Shown: in pieces, positions 1 through 9,797 of the stretch
Numbering within the stretch: position 1 is the stretch's first letter
Layout: each line of letters opens with the position of its first letter
Made by a program: the position numbers and the translations under genes
The notes under the pieces: model-generated
The model's input: only the letters and a program-made list of their open reading frames with translations
The model's database searches: none
What the model was told of the DNA's origin: nothing
From: Candidatus Ruthturnera sp. Tsphm01
Lineage (GTDB): Bacteria; Pseudomonadota; Gammaproteobacteria; PS1; Pseudothioglobaceae
Length of the DNA stretch: 64,000 nt
Reading direction: 5' to 3'
Assembly (NCBI GenBank): GCA_030142985.1
Contig: CP125320.1
Coordinates: forward strand, 1,183,639-1,247,638

Positions 1-87
1 TAAATCTTCTTCTGTTAAGTATTTGAAAATTGGCAGTCTTAATAAGAAATTGTAGTATAGGTTTAGGTGCTTTTTAGCGGGAATCAT
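1..87 (-). CDS. Partial N-terminus, possible Crp/Fnr-family regulator
   Basis: An open frame starts at an ATG (85-87, minus strand) and runs off the left edge after 29 codons. The peptide ends with LPIFKYLTEEDL, which resembles the start of the cyclic-nucleotide-binding-like domain in Crp/Fnr regulators (pattern LPLFxxLsxeeL). It is divergent from hemN. Anaerobic regulators of the Fnr/Anr type often neighbour hemN, which fits. Only the first residues are visible, so the call is tentative; another protein with a similar N-terminus is possible. Confidence 0.4.
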   Translation of the reverse strand, partial: MIPAKKHLNLYYNFLLRLPIFKYLTEEDL

Positions 88-115
88 GGCGTGTATTTTA
101 TCATCTAAAGCAATT

Positions 116-142
116 TTGTTGGTTGTTTAAATCTGCTATAAT
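116..142 (+). promoter_or_regulatory. Putative hemN promoter
   Basis: A perfect TATAAT lies at 137-142, with a weak TTGTTG at 116-121 and a short 15-bp spacer. It sits about 70 bp upstream of the hemN ATG in the divergent intergenic region. Only the -10 box is convincing. Confidence 0.35.
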
Positions 143-214
143 TTAGAATTGTTACCAGTTCCTTACTTAATTTTGGGAAGCTTTTATTTTTTTTAGATAA
201 GAGTTTTGATTAAT

Positions 215-1576
215 ATGAGTTTATTTGACCTAGCCTTAATTAAAAAATATGACCGTTTTGGTCCAAGATACACTTCTTATCCAACAGCGAATAACTTTAA
301 AGCACTGACTCAAGATGAATACCAAGCCCAAGTTGTTATTAGTAATATGCGAAAAAATCCTATTTCGTTATATTGCCATATTCCATTTTGCGATACTGTG
401 TGTTTTTATTGTGGTTGTAATAAAATCGTTACCAAGGATAAAACTAAAGCTGAACCTTATTTGGAAAGATTGTTTAAAGAAATTGAGCAGCAGGGCGCAT
501 TATTCAACCATTCACGCAAAGTTGAACAAATGCATTTTGGTGGTGGCACGCCAACATTTTTATCCAACGCACAAATCATTCGTTTAAGTGAGAAGCTACA
601 AAGCATATTTAATTTTACTGATGATGGCGAATATTCTATTGAGGTTGATCCTAGAGGGGTTGATGAAGACACAATTAAGGCATTAGCGCAAGCTAGATTT
701 AACCGCATTAGTTTAGGTGTGCAGGATTTTAATGTTGATGTGCAAAAGGCGGTTAATCGCGTTCAGAGTTTTGAACAAACCAAAGCAGTGATGGACTTAT
801 CTAGGGCGTACGGGCTTGAATCCATTAGTATTGATTTGATTTATGGACTGCCCAAGCAATCAGTACAAACTTTTGAAACGACACTTGATCAAGTTGCTGA
901 GTTACGCCCTAACCGTATTTCATTGTTTAACTACGCTAACTTACCAGAACTATTTAAACCACAACGCCGTATTGACGTTTTGATGTTGCCATCGGCTGAT
1001 GAAAAGCTGGCTATTTTTAAATATTCAATGGATTTCTTGTTGAGTCAAGGCTATGTGTATATCGGCATGGACCATTTTTCTTTGCCAGAAGATCCGCTAG
1101 CAATTGCGCAAAGTAAAAGGCAACTATATCGAAATTTCCAAGGCTATTCTACTCATGCACAGTGCGATATTATTGGCTTGGGGCTTAGTGCGATTGGGCA
1201 GGTGGGGGATGGTTTTTCTCAGAATGAAAAAAACATTGAGAAATATTACCAAAGAATTGATGGGGGTGAATTGCCCATTATTAAGGGTCAAATTATTAAT
1301 CAAGACGATAAGATTAGGCGTTTGGTGATTATGGATTTGATTTGTCATTTTGAGTTAAGTTTTACTAAAATCGAACAAACTTTTGATATTGTGTTTGAAG
1401 ATTATTTTGCAGACAGTTTGTTTGGGTTGAGCGAGATGGCTGAGGATGGTTTGCTTGAAATAACAAACCGCTCAATTAAGGTAATGGACAAAGGTCAATT
1501 ATTGATTCGTAATATTTGCATGGTATTTGATGCATACCTTGCTTTGAGCAAAACACAATTTTCAAAAACTATTTGA
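215..1576 (+). CDS. hemN: Oxygen-independent coproporphyrinogen III oxidase HemN
   Basis: Radical-SAM enzyme that converts coproporphyrinogen III to protoporphyrinogen IX in haem synthesis without oxygen. The [4Fe-4S] motif reads HIPFCDTVCFYCGC at about residues 55-68 (Cys59, 63, 66 and 68), followed by the glycine-rich FGGGTPT strand. Length of about 453 residues matches the family. I chose the ATG at 215 over the in-frame TTG at 206 because the family starts close to this point and a purine-rich stretch (about 195-203) precedes it. The last 8 bases overlap the convergent lolA gene. Confidence 0.95.
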   Translation: MSLFDLALIKKYDRFGPRYTSYPTANNFKALTQDEYQAQVVISNMRKNPISLYCHIPFCDTVCFYCGCNKIVTKDKTKAEPYLERLFKEIEQQGALFNHSRKVEQMHFGGGTPTFLSNAQIIRLSEKLQSIFNFTDDGEYSIEVDPRGVDEDTIKALAQARFNRISLGVQDFNVDVQKAVNRVQSFEQTKAVMDLSRAYGLESISIDLIYGLPKQSVQTFETTLDQVAELRPNRISLFNYANLPELFKPQRRIDVLMLPSADEKLAIFKYSMDFLLSQGYVYIGMDHFSLPEDPLAIAQSKRQLYRNFQGYSTHAQCDIIGLGLSAIGQVGDGFSQNEKNIEKYYQRIDGGELPIIKGQIINQDDKIRRLVIMDLICHFELSFTKIEQTFDIVFEDYFADSLFGLSEMAEDGLLEITNRSIKVMDKGQLLIRNICMVFDAYLALSKTQFSKTI

Positions 1577-2150
1577 GCACATCAAATTCTGGCGCAAGGT
1601 TTAGTTTAAAAGCATTTATTTTAATGCTTGGATTGATGGCAACCGAATTAAAGGTAACTAAAATTGTTTGATTCAGTTCATTGTTAAGAGTAATGGCTTG
1701 TAGCGTGTTATCTTTGAAGCCAAAACTCAATTGGTTGTCTTGCTGGGTGCTGTACCAATTAATCTGATCTTGTGTGTGTGTGTATTGTGGCATATGGCTG
1801 ATATTATTAGGCTGATTAACAAGCCAATATAATGGTGTTTGTGCTAGGTCAGTTGTTTGCATTAAACTGGCTTGTTCTAATTCAATATCGACCAGCCACA
1901 GTTCAGTATTATTTAACAGTAGTATTTGCTCGTTTGGTATTAGTGTGTGCCAAATAAGTTGTTGTGGGCGTTTAAATAATAAAGCGCCAGAAGTGCTGGC
2001 CAACAGTACGCCTGTGCTGCTGTAGGTGCTTTGTGTAAAGTTGGCACTTAAACGCTCAAATGAGTTGAAAAAATTAGAAAATTCGTGGTTACTATTGGAA
2101 AAACTAAACCCAGAAAATATAAGTATTAGAGCGCTTAAAATTTTAGTCAT
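1569..2150 (-). CDS. lolA: Outer-membrane lipoprotein carrier LolA
   Basis: Periplasmic chaperone that takes lipoproteins from the LolCDE transporter to LolB. The 193-residue product has a signal peptide (hydrophobic residues 4-18, cleavage near FSFSNS), then a LolA-type beta-sheet with the typical segments ANFTQS near residue 37 and FKRPQQLIWH near residue 60. It overlaps the end of ftsK by 8 bp, as in the ftsK-lolA pair of many gammaproteobacteria, and is probably cotranscribed with it. Confidence 0.9.
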   Translation of the reverse strand: MTKILSALILIFSGFSFSNSNHEFSNFFNSFERLSANFTQSTYSSTGVLLASTSGALLFKRPQQLIWHTLIPNEQILLLNNTELWLVDIELEQASLMQTTDLAQTPLYWLVNQPNNISHMPQYTHTQDQINWYSTQQDNQLSFGFKDNTLQAITLNNELNQTILVTFNSVAINPSIKINAFKLNLAPEFDVLK

Positions 2151-4428
2151 CAGTATTAATAGGCTCAGGCGCTAATACTTGGCGGTTGCCAGCATTGTTC
2201 ATACTGCTAACCACGCCACTGACCTCCATATCTTCAATAATACGTGCTGCGCGGTTATAGCCAATGCGCATGCGACGTTGTAGGCTAGAAATTGAAGCGC
2301 GACGTGATGAGGTTACAATTTGCACTGCTTCATCATATAAAACATCAAGTTCATTTGATGTGCTTGAAGTATTATCTAAGCCTTGTGAATCACCCGACTC
2401 ACTATGGACGTTAAGAATGCCATCTAAATAATTAGTTTCGGAATTTTCTTTTAAGAAACTGACCACGCGTTCAATCTCGCCATCATCAACAAAAGCACCG
2501 TGTACACGAGCAAGGTGTGACATGCCTGGCGTCATGTATAGCATGTCACCCATACCGAGTAATTGTTCAGCGCCGCCTTGGTCAAGAATGGTGCGCGAAT
2601 CAACTTTAGAAGAAACTTTAAAGGCAATACGTGTGGGTATATTAGATTTAATCAGACCAGTAATAACATCCACACTTGGGCGCTGCGTGGCAATGATAAT
2701 ATGAATGCCTGCAGCTCGAGATTTTTGTGCTAAGCGTACAATGAGCGCCTCAACACGTTTAGCCTTAGTTCGATCTTCTTGGGCTAGCGCGCCAAGCATA
2801 TCGGCGTATTCATCAATCACCAGCATAATCAGCGGTAGCGCCTCTAATTCAGGCGCTGTTTCATCTTTATCAGCAGTGTTTGGATTAAATGACGGGTCAA
2901 GGAAGGGCTCGCCTTTGTCTTTGGATTTTTTAAGTTTTTCATTAAAGCCTTCGATATTGCGTACGCCAAACTTAGCTAATAATGAATAACGACGTTCCAT
3001 TTCATTAACACACCACCACAAGGCAGAAGCGGCTTGGTTCATGTCTGTTACAACAGGGGTAAGTAAGTGCGGGATATCAGCATAGCAAGCCAGTTCGACA
3101 ATTTTAGGATCAATCATAATAATGCGCACTTCTTCTGGACTGGCTTTGAAAAGCACACTTAGAATCATTGCATTTAGCCCAACTGATTTGCCCATGCCAG
3201 TTGCACCAGCAACAAGCAAGTGTGGCATTTTTGTTAGATTAGCAATAATGGGAATGCCATTAATATCCTTACCCAGGCCCATGGCTAAGACAGAACTAGA
3301 TTTAATAAAATTTTCAGAAGCAAGGATTTCTTTAAGACTGATCATTTCACGCTGCGAATTTGGAATTTCTAAGCCAATCACAGGTTTACCAGGGATGACA
3401 TCAACAATACGCACACTCTCAACTAATAAAGCACGGGCTAAGTCTTTATTAAGGTTCATAATTTGACTCACCTTAACGCCAGGTGCTAGCGATATTTCAA
3501 ATTGAGTAACCACAGGGCCGGGTGTAACCGTAGTCACTGACACATCAAAGCCAAAATCTTTAAGCTTGATTTCAACTTGGCGTGACATGTTTTCTAATGC
3601 TTGTTTAGAATAACCCGTGGTATGTTCAGTTGGTTCGTCAAGTAAATCTAGGCTTGGCAAACCAGTAATGGTTGTTGTGTTAAATAAATTAGAAGAGGTG
3701 GCTTTTTTAATCTGCTTGCTTGGATTTTTCTTTCCTTTTTTTATTTTAGTCAGCACGCTGTGCTTGGTGTTTGATTGCTTGGAGGAGGCAGAAATCTTTA
3801 TAGCTCTTTTGGTTTTAACCTGTGTTCTAATGCCCCGTATTTTTATAAAAAGACGATTCAGCATGCCGCCAGTAGAAGAGAAAATATTAATCCATGAGGC
3901 GCTACTGGCAACGCTAAAGCTAATCATCATAATACTGAGATAGATAATGAGCGATGCAGAGCCAAATAAAACACCAAAATAACGATGCATGCCAATGCCA
4001 ATATAGCCACCATGAGCACTCGTATCTGCAAGGTTTTGAGTTAAAAACGCTGTGCTAAAAGCAATCAATGTGATAAGCGCGATAAAACGAAGAGCAGTTA
4101 TTGAACGTTTTGGCGCTTCTTGATTGGCGTGTTTGTGAATATTCCAGCCTAACCATACTAATGAAATTGGTATTAAATAGGCGCTATAACCTAAAATAGA
4201 TAAAGAAAAATCACTTAAATAAGCGCCAAACACGCCCGCAATATTGGCAACTGGCGCTACCAAAGCAACATCGCCCGACCAAGGATTTTCGTTAGTAGAA
4301 TAGGTAAATAAGGCAGATAAAAAAATAAGACTCACGGCACTCAAAAAGATAAACAGCATTTCACTGGCTATTCGGGTGCGAGGTTTTTGTGGGTATCTTT
4401 TTGTATTTATTTTGTTATTCTTTTTCAA
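2143..4428 (-). CDS. ftsK: DNA translocase FtsK
   Basis: Septal DNA pump that clears the chromosome terminus and activates XerCD. Four or so hydrophobic segments fill the first 170 residues. A short basic linker follows, then the motor domain with Walker A GATGMGKS near residues 405-413, Walker B LIMLVIDEYADM near 530, and a C-terminal winged-helix gamma domain (about 690-755, RRMRIGYNRAARI). At 761 residues it is a short-linker FtsK. The frame opens with TTG at 4428; the next Met (residue 24) lies at the edge of the first membrane segment, so I keep the TTG, which retains the basic N-terminal tail, but this start is uncertain. Confidence 0.93.
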   Translation of the reverse strand: MKKNNKINTKRYPQKPRTRIASEMLFIFLSAVSLIFLSALFTYSTNENPWSGDVALVAPVANIAGVFGAYLSDFSLSILGYSAYLIPISLVWLGWNIHKHANQEAPKRSITALRFIALITLIAFSTAFLTQNLADTSAHGGYIGIGMHRYFGVLFGSASLIIYLSIMMISFSVASSASWINIFSSTGGMLNRLFIKIRGIRTQVKTKRAIKISASSKQSNTKHSVLTKIKKGKKNPSKQIKKATSSNLFNTTTITGLPSLDLLDEPTEHTTGYSKQALENMSRQVEIKLKDFGFDVSVTTVTPGPVVTQFEISLAPGVKVSQIMNLNKDLARALLVESVRIVDVIPGKPVIGLEIPNSQREMISLKEILASENFIKSSSVLAMGLGKDINGIPIIANLTKMPHLLVAGATGMGKSVGLNAMILSVLFKASPEEVRIIMIDPKIVELACYADIPHLLTPVVTDMNQAASALWWCVNEMERRYSLLAKFGVRNIEGFNEKLKKSKDKGEPFLDPSFNPNTADKDETAPELEALPLIMLVIDEYADMLGALAQEDRTKAKRVEALIVRLAQKSRAAGIHIIIATQRPSVDVITGLIKSNIPTRIAFKVSSKVDSRTILDQGGAEQLLGMGDMLYMTPGMSHLARVHGAFVDDGEIERVVSFLKENSETNYLDGILNVHSESGDSQGLDNTSSTSNELDVLYDEAVQIVTSSRRASISSLQRRMRIGYNRAARIIEDMEVSGVVSSMNNAGNRQVLAPEPINTDD

Positions 4429-4466
4429 GTTGGTTTATAATGTTTCGAAGTATTCATAAAGTATAA

Positions 4467-5420
<954 letters not shown>

Positions 5421-5470
5421 ACTTTTTTAAAGGTATAATTCTCGTTTTTTGTCCAAAAAAAGGGCATAAA

Positions 5471-5546
5471 GGCCACATAGCTCAGTTGGTAGAGCAAGGG
5501 ACTGAAAATCCCTGTGTCCCTAGTTCAATTCTAGGTGTGGCCACCA
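5471..5546 (+). tRNA. tRNA-Phe (GAA)
   Basis: A 76-nt cloverleaf with acceptor stem GGCCACA/TGTGGCC, D-loop AGTTGGTAGA, anticodon stem-loop GGGACTGAAAATCCC (anticodon GAA), T-arm with GTTCAATTC, and an encoded CCA. A TATAAT at 5434-5439 is a likely -10 box. The 3' two-thirds of the gene is duplicated at 53873-53927, so this is the intact tRNA at the integration site of the island. Confidence 0.97.
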
Positions 5547-5550
5547 TATT
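5496..5550 (+). repeat. attL-like direct repeat (tRNA-Phe 3' end)
   Basis: These 55 bases cover the anticodon arm to the CCA of tRNA-Phe plus four further bases (TATT). They are identical to 53873-53927; the flanking bases differ on both sides (C/T on the left, G/T on the right). This is the classic footprint of site-specific integration into a tRNA gene. Confidence 0.9.
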
Positions 5551-5628
5551 GTTTAAACCTTAATAAGTTTTTATTATAGTTTATCTCTTTGTTTAATTCA
5601 TACAAATTTTTATTAATTTAAGAATTTT

Positions 5629-6849
5629 ATGATAAAAACATCACAAACGATTAGGCCAGAGTTCAATTTAACAAAGTATTCTGACTTTATTTTTCCGCAT
5701 CCGCGTACTAAAGGGCTAAATGAAGTTCGTTCAATGTCTTGGCAAAAAGACGGTACCGATTGTCAAATAGAAATTGCGCCAAATATTAAATCTGATGCAC
5801 CAAGCAGTAAAACTTACAAAATTTTACTAGCAATCTTTATCCATATTCAACTAGAAAAAATAGATCCATTGGGAGGCATTCCTATTTCTCTTAGAAGAAT
5901 TGCCACAATCCTTGGCAAGAAATGGGGAGGCAGGGTTGCAAAGGAGATATGTTTAGAGTTAACCTCTTTGCAAGTAACAAATCTTGAATGGACAGAATCT
6001 TTTCAGCAAAAAAACAAAAAACGAGCAGCAACTATCACTCAAATGAGCATTCTAAATAAAGCTAAGTACAAAGCGAAAAATATTAGCAAAGGAGAGTACT
6101 TTAAAGGCGTTGAATCTATAACTCTTAAATTTGACGAAGATGTCGCAAAAAACATTAAAGACAACTATTGCATACCGATTAATTTCAAAGTTTACCAAAG
6201 TTTAAATAACAAGCCCTACGTACAAATTCTTTATCTAAAAATAGGGCTTTATTTAGCATCTAACAAATACAGGTCTCAGCAATTTTCTGCACTCAAAATT
6301 TTAGAAATTCTTCATATTAAAACGAATCGATACTTTGACAAAGCCAAAGGTAAAAACAATCGAAAGGCTTTTTTAAATGAAGTAAGACAATTACTTGATA
6401 AGCAACCTTTAGCAGCAAACTACACACTTAACATTAGTGTTTCTAAAACAGTTGATGAAAGCGATTATAAATTAATCATTAGCGCTAATAAAGTTGAAGT
6501 CAAACCTAAGCACCAATTGGTAATTATTAACAAAGATGATCAACTGGTTTTAAAACTATGTCATGACATAAGAATGGCACTTAATCTTAATTACGAAATG
6601 CTTACTGCTGAAAATAAAGCATTTATTAGGCATTATTGTGAAGTTTATCCAAAAAACATCATTGAGTTAGCAATAACAACATACAAAGAGCGTAGCGCTT
6701 GGAAGATAGAACAAAATGAAGTTATAAACAATAAATTTGCTTATTTTGCAAGTTGTATGCACCATCAGGCTCACGATTCCAATATGAATTGGATTAAAGA
6801 TTGTGGCGATGATTGTAAGTACAAACTTAAGGTGATAAATAATGTCTAA
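5629..6849 (+). CDS. Plasmid replication initiator-like protein
   Basis: A 406-residue, lysine-rich protein directly after attL. The region SLRRIATILGKKWGGRVAKE (about 86-105) and the later FSALKILEILHIK look like helix-turn-helix or winged-helix segments, and the overall character resembles plasmid initiators of the RepA/RPA type. I identify it mainly from this pattern and from the iteron cluster that begins 38 bp past its stop codon. It would bind the iterons and open the origin. The last 8 bases overlap a frame that runs through the iterons; I do not regard the first part of that frame as coding. A different DNA-binding function cannot be excluded. Confidence 0.6.
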   Translation: MIKTSQTIRPEFNLTKYSDFIFPHPRTKGLNEVRSMSWQKDGTDCQIEIAPNIKSDAPSSKTYKILLAIFIHIQLEKIDPLGGIPISLRRIATILGKKWGGRVAKEICLELTSLQVTNLEWTESFQQKNKKRAATITQMSILNKAKYKAKNISKGEYFKGVESITLKFDEDVAKNIKDNYCIPINFKVYQSLNNKPYVQILYLKIGLYLASNKYRSQQFSALKILEILHIKTNRYFDKAKGKNNRKAFLNEVRQLLDKQPLAANYTLNISVSKTVDESDYKLIISANKVEVKPKHQLVIINKDDQLVLKLCHDIRMALNLNYEMLTAENKAFIRHYCEVYPKNIIELAITTYKERSAWKIEQNEVINNKFAYFASCMHHQAHDSNMNWIKDCGDDCKYKLKVINNV

Positions 6850-6886
6850 AAAAATAAAAAACCTTATTATGAAAGCATTTTTACCT

Positions 6887-7102
6887 GGGGCGGATAGTGT
6901 GAAAAGCACTGGGGCGGATAGTGTGAAAACTATTGTAAAACATACCAAAAAACTAGTGAGAATCAATCAAAAATTACAACTTCTTTTAACTTTAAATAAA
7001 ACCAGTGGTTTTTATTGTGGAAAACTTAAAAATCCAACTGGGGCGGATAGTGTGAAAGTTGGGGCGGATAGTGTGAAAAGCACTGGGGCGGATAGTGTGA
7101 AA
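6887..7102 (+). repeat. Iteron cluster, putative plasmid origin
   Basis: Five perfect copies of GGGGCGGATAGTGTGAAA start at 6887, 6911, 7040, 7061 and 7085, with centre spacings of 24, 129, 21 and 24 bp (close to whole helical turns within each cluster). Between the two clusters is an AT-rich stretch with a DnaA-box-like site on the minus strand at 7016-7024 (TTTTCCACA). Iterons, an AT-rich region and a DnaA box next to a Rep gene are the parts of an iteron-controlled plasmid origin. Confidence 0.8.
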
Positions 7103-7144
7103 AAATACCGTTCAAACCATTGCTACTATCACGTTTTAGCCAAA

Positions 7145-7948
7145 ATGAATACAAGAACTGTTCCTTTAAATAGTTTTTGTATTAAATACATTGGCAATTT
7201 TTACAAATCTTTATTGTCGAAAACCAAAATTCAAAAACAATCAATATTTTTAAAATTATCGATCATTGGTTCTTTAACAATTTCAAGCTTAGTTTTTGCT
7301 GATGCTCCTTTAAGTTTTTCAAAAGCTAAAAAACTGATGTATCAAAAAGTATATTTTGATCACCCCCAAACTTTTTACTGTGGTTGTAATTACTCAAATC
7401 GTAAAGTTAATCTTAAGGGTTGTGGATACCAAGTACGTAAAAACAAACTCCGAGCCTCTCGCACTGAAGCCGAACACATTGTGCCTGCCTATCAGATTGC
7501 TCAACTCACACCGCATGGTCGAACTTGCTGGTTAGAAGGCACAAGACGTAAAGGCACTAATGGCAGAAAATACTGCTTGAAAAACAACAAACAATTCAGA
7601 CAAGCACATAATGATTTAATGAATTTAGTGCCAGCTATTGGCGAGGTTAATGGTGATAGAAGTAATTATCCTTTTGCAATGATTCCTGGTGAAGTTAGAG
7701 AGTATGGGGCGTGTGATTTTGAGATTAATAATTCAGGTGCTACAACAAAAAGAATATTCAAGACTGTTGAGCCAACATCAAATATCCGAGGTGATATCGC
7801 AAGAACTTATTTTTATATGTCAAAACAGTACGGACTGAAGTTGTCAAATCAAACATGGCAGTTAATGAACGCTTGGGATAAATTGGATCCAATTGATGGC
7901 TGGGAACAAGAGCGTATTAATCGTATTAAATTAATCCAAGGAGAATGA
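7145..7948 (+). CDS. Endonuclease I family nuclease (EndA/Dns-like), secreted
   Basis: Nonspecific periplasmic or extracellular DNase of the endonuclease I family. The frame is open from 6842, but its first 100 codons translate the iterons (repeated GADSVK) and have no protein-like pattern. I therefore start at the ATG at 7145, which leaves a short tail and then a hydrophobic export signal ending near LVFADAP. The mature part has paired Cys (YCGC), the catalytic region RTEAEHIVPA, and AHNDLMNLVPAIGEVNGDR, hallmarks of the family. Similar nucleases occur on conjugative elements. The start is uncertain; a TTG nearer the signal sequence is possible. Confidence 0.8.
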   Translation: MNTRTVPLNSFCIKYIGNFYKSLLSKTKIQKQSIFLKLSIIGSLTISSLVFADAPLSFSKAKKLMYQKVYFDHPQTFYCGCNYSNRKVNLKGCGYQVRKNKLRASRTEAEHIVPAYQIAQLTPHGRTCWLEGTRRKGTNGRKYCLKNNKQFRQAHNDLMNLVPAIGEVNGDRSNYPFAMIPGEVREYGACDFEINNSGATTKRIFKTVEPTSNIRGDIARTYFYMSKQYGLKLSNQTWQLMNAWDKLDPIDGWEQERINRIKLIQGE

Positions 7949-7950
7949 CA

Positions 7951-8139
7951 ATGAAAACAAAAAATAACTTAATCAAAGCATTAGGAAAATATGATGATGA
8001 CGCATCGGTCATTGTTGATGTTTTCAATGAACATCACTCAATTGCCTTAACGCCTAGCTCTATATCTACTAACTGTTTGTCTTTGAGTATTGAAACTAGT
8101 GCAGCAGAAACGGAAAAAGTTAGACTTTTGTTTGAATAA
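7951..8139 (+). CDS. Hypothetical small protein
   Basis: A 62-residue acidic protein that starts 2 bp after the nuclease stop codon. AAGGAG at 7938-7943 fits the ATG at 7951 better than the earlier in-frame ATG at 7945. I recognise no family. The same strand and tight spacing suggest it is part of the nuclease-to-pilin operon. Confidence 0.5.
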   Translation: MKTKNNLIKALGKYDDDASVIVDVFNEHHSIALTPSSISTNCLSLSIETSAAETEKVRLLFE

Positions 8140-8145
8140 GATCTT

Positions 8146-8436
8146 ATGGAAATATTAACTTTAATTATTGGTTTGTTTATGTTTTCTGAATCTGATTCAA
8201 AAGATATTGATACTATCAAAGTAAGAAAAATAGAAACAGATTATAAGTCTGAATTTATTAATTTAAAAGATGAAGCGATTAACCAAGAATTAAGATTTGA
8301 AATTATTAATAAGAAAGGTATTTGGGTGTTTGCACCTGTTCAAAAAAACAAAAAACAAAAAACAGAAAAAGTGCAATCAGAAGCATCAAGGTTCATTACT
8401 TTACCTGATGGTTCAAAAATTGAAAAAGGGATCTAA
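8146..8436 (+). CDS. Hypothetical small membrane-anchored protein
   Basis: A 96-residue protein with one hydrophobic N-terminal segment (about residues 3-13), then a charged, Lys/Glu-rich region. The tail FITLPDGSKIEKG has a beta-hairpin look. It starts 6 bp after the previous gene and stops 2 bp before the next. No family recognised. Its position in a transfer operon suggests an accessory role, but nothing in the sequence proves this. Confidence 0.5.
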   Translation: MEILTLIIGLFMFSESDSKDIDTIKVRKIETDYKSEFINLKDEAINQELRFEIINKKGIWVFAPVQKNKKQKTEKVQSEASRFITLPDGSKIEKGI

Positions 8437-8438
8437 AA

Positions 8439-8705
8439 ATGCAAGATGAAATAACAATTCAAACACAAGAAGAATACTTTAAAGAAGAAGTGGGTAATTA
8501 CAGTTATTTTAGAATTTGTTTAGAACCTATTTGCTCAGCTGTGCATTTATTCAAAAAACGACCAACAGTTACCGAGATTAAAACAGAGTTTAAGTGGTGT
8601 GTATGCGGCACAAGAACAATAATGATCAATAGTCAGCAAATTTTAAAGCAAAAAACATTAGAAAGAATTGGTGGCACTTTGCCAGTTATCTATAAGGAGT
8701 TATAA
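8439..8705 (+). CDS. Hypothetical protein with CxC motif
   Basis: An 88-residue protein with four cysteines, including a CVCG pair near residue 55. There is no signal peptide or membrane segment. It lies between two tightly spaced genes (2-bp gaps on both sides), so it is likely real and cotranscribed. I recognise no family. Confidence 0.5.
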   Translation: MQDEITIQTQEEYFKEEVGNYSYFRICLEPICSAVHLFKKRPTVTEIKTEFKWCVCGTRTIMINSQQILKQKTLERIGGTLPVIYKEL

Positions 8706-8707
8706 AT

Positions 8708-9556
8708 ATGAAAAACAACAAAATAAGTTTAATAAATAACGTAAAAGAAGTGTTTAGCGAAACAAATAAAAGAAATAAACTTCTTAGTGCTATGTTATTA
8801 CTTTTGTTATTACTGGCATTATTGTCTTATAAAGAGGCAAAAGCTCAAACAGTTAATAAAGACGTTCAAAATTTAATCGCAGAGCAGCTCAAAGCAACTT
8901 TTAAACAAACAACATTTACTAACCTTGAGCCTGCACCAATTGACGATTGGTATCAGGCTGAGATGAGTAATCAAGTGGTTTATTTTAGTCCTACTCAAGA
9001 GTTAATGTTTTTTGGCGAGGTTTATACTAAGAATGGTATTTCCTTGTCAGAACAAACACGTAGGAAATGGCAATCTAAAAGAACGGCTGATCTTGATGTA
9101 AGTGCTGCGCTTTCAATTGGCACTGGTGTAGTTGAAATTATCGAATTTACTGATACTGATTGTCCGTTCTGCCAGCGTTTTAATCGCTGGATAACAGCAA
9201 AAAATGACGCTTATAAAGAAAAACACAATAAAGATTTATTCACTCGGAAAATAGTTTTAACACCGATTGATCAATTGCATCCAAACGCACACAAAGAGGC
9301 TGTACACATTCTTTGTCAATCACCTGAAAACTACGAAGTAGCAATCACGCAAACATTAGAATCAAAAATTTCTTTTGCAGATATGGATCCTTGTCAAAGA
9401 GGCAAAGATTTATTAATAGAACATAGAGAAATTGCCAAAGAATTTGGTGTATCTGCCACACCAACTTTAGTTATTAATGGACAAATCATACAAGGATTTA
9501 ACCAGCAAAAACTAGAGGCTATTATAAAACAACAACTAAATAAAAACGGAGAATAG
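8708..9556 (+). CDS. DsbC-like thiol:disulfide interchange protein
   Basis: A 282-residue periplasmic thioredoxin-fold protein. One membrane-anchor or signal segment (LLSAMLLLLLLLALLS, about 24-39) is followed by a DsbC-like N-terminal domain, the active site DCPFCQRF near residue 155, and the cis-Pro motif SATPTLVING near 250. DsbC/TrbB-type proteins are part of F-type conjugation operons, where they fold disulfide-bonded Tra proteins. The gene sits just upstream of traA and traL remnants, in keeping with that role. Confidence 0.8.
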   Translation: MKNNKISLINNVKEVFSETNKRNKLLSAMLLLLLLLALLSYKEAKAQTVNKDVQNLIAEQLKATFKQTTFTNLEPAPIDDWYQAEMSNQVVYFSPTQELMFFGEVYTKNGISLSEQTRRKWQSKRTADLDVSAALSIGTGVVEIIEFTDTDCPFCQRFNRWITAKNDAYKEKHNKDLFTRKIVLTPIDQLHPNAHKEAVHILCQSPENYEVAITQTLESKISFADMDPCQRGKDLLIEHREIAKEFGVSATPTLVINGQIIQGFNQQKLEAIIKQQLNKNGE

Positions 9557-9562
9557 AAAATT

Positions 9563-9709
9563 ATGATTTTATGTAAAAACACTGAGTGTCTAAAGCAACA
9601 AAATTGTGCTAGAACGAAAAGAGAATATTTTGGGTCAATACTTGAAGTTATAAATTTTTTTGATCCTATTTTTGACAAATGCTTTATAAAGAAAAGAGAA
9701 AAAGCATAA
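9563..9709 (+). CDS. Small cysteine-containing protein
   Basis: A 48-codon frame with GGAG at 9548-9551, six bases after the dsbC-like gene. It begins MILCKNTECLKQQNCAR and carries four Cys spread as C-x4-C-x5-C plus one near the C-terminus, with a basic tail. A zinc-binding or disulfide-rich small protein is possible. No family recognised, and it could be chance, although spacing and Shine-Dalgarno support translation. Confidence 0.4.
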   Translation: MILCKNTECLKQQNCARTKREYFGSILEVINFFDPIFDKCFIKKREKA

Positions 9710-9797
9710 TCAGATAACGCTGATTTGATATAAGCGTTACAAGGGGGTGAAAAGCCTTTTTAATTTTAATAATAAATAATATCAGGAGATATGAAAA

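Noticed and set aside
6842..7144. N-terminal 101 codons of the nuclease frame with GADSVK repeats
   Set aside because: The repeats are DNA iterons and recur as bases, not as conserved protein; a signal peptide follows only after 7145.
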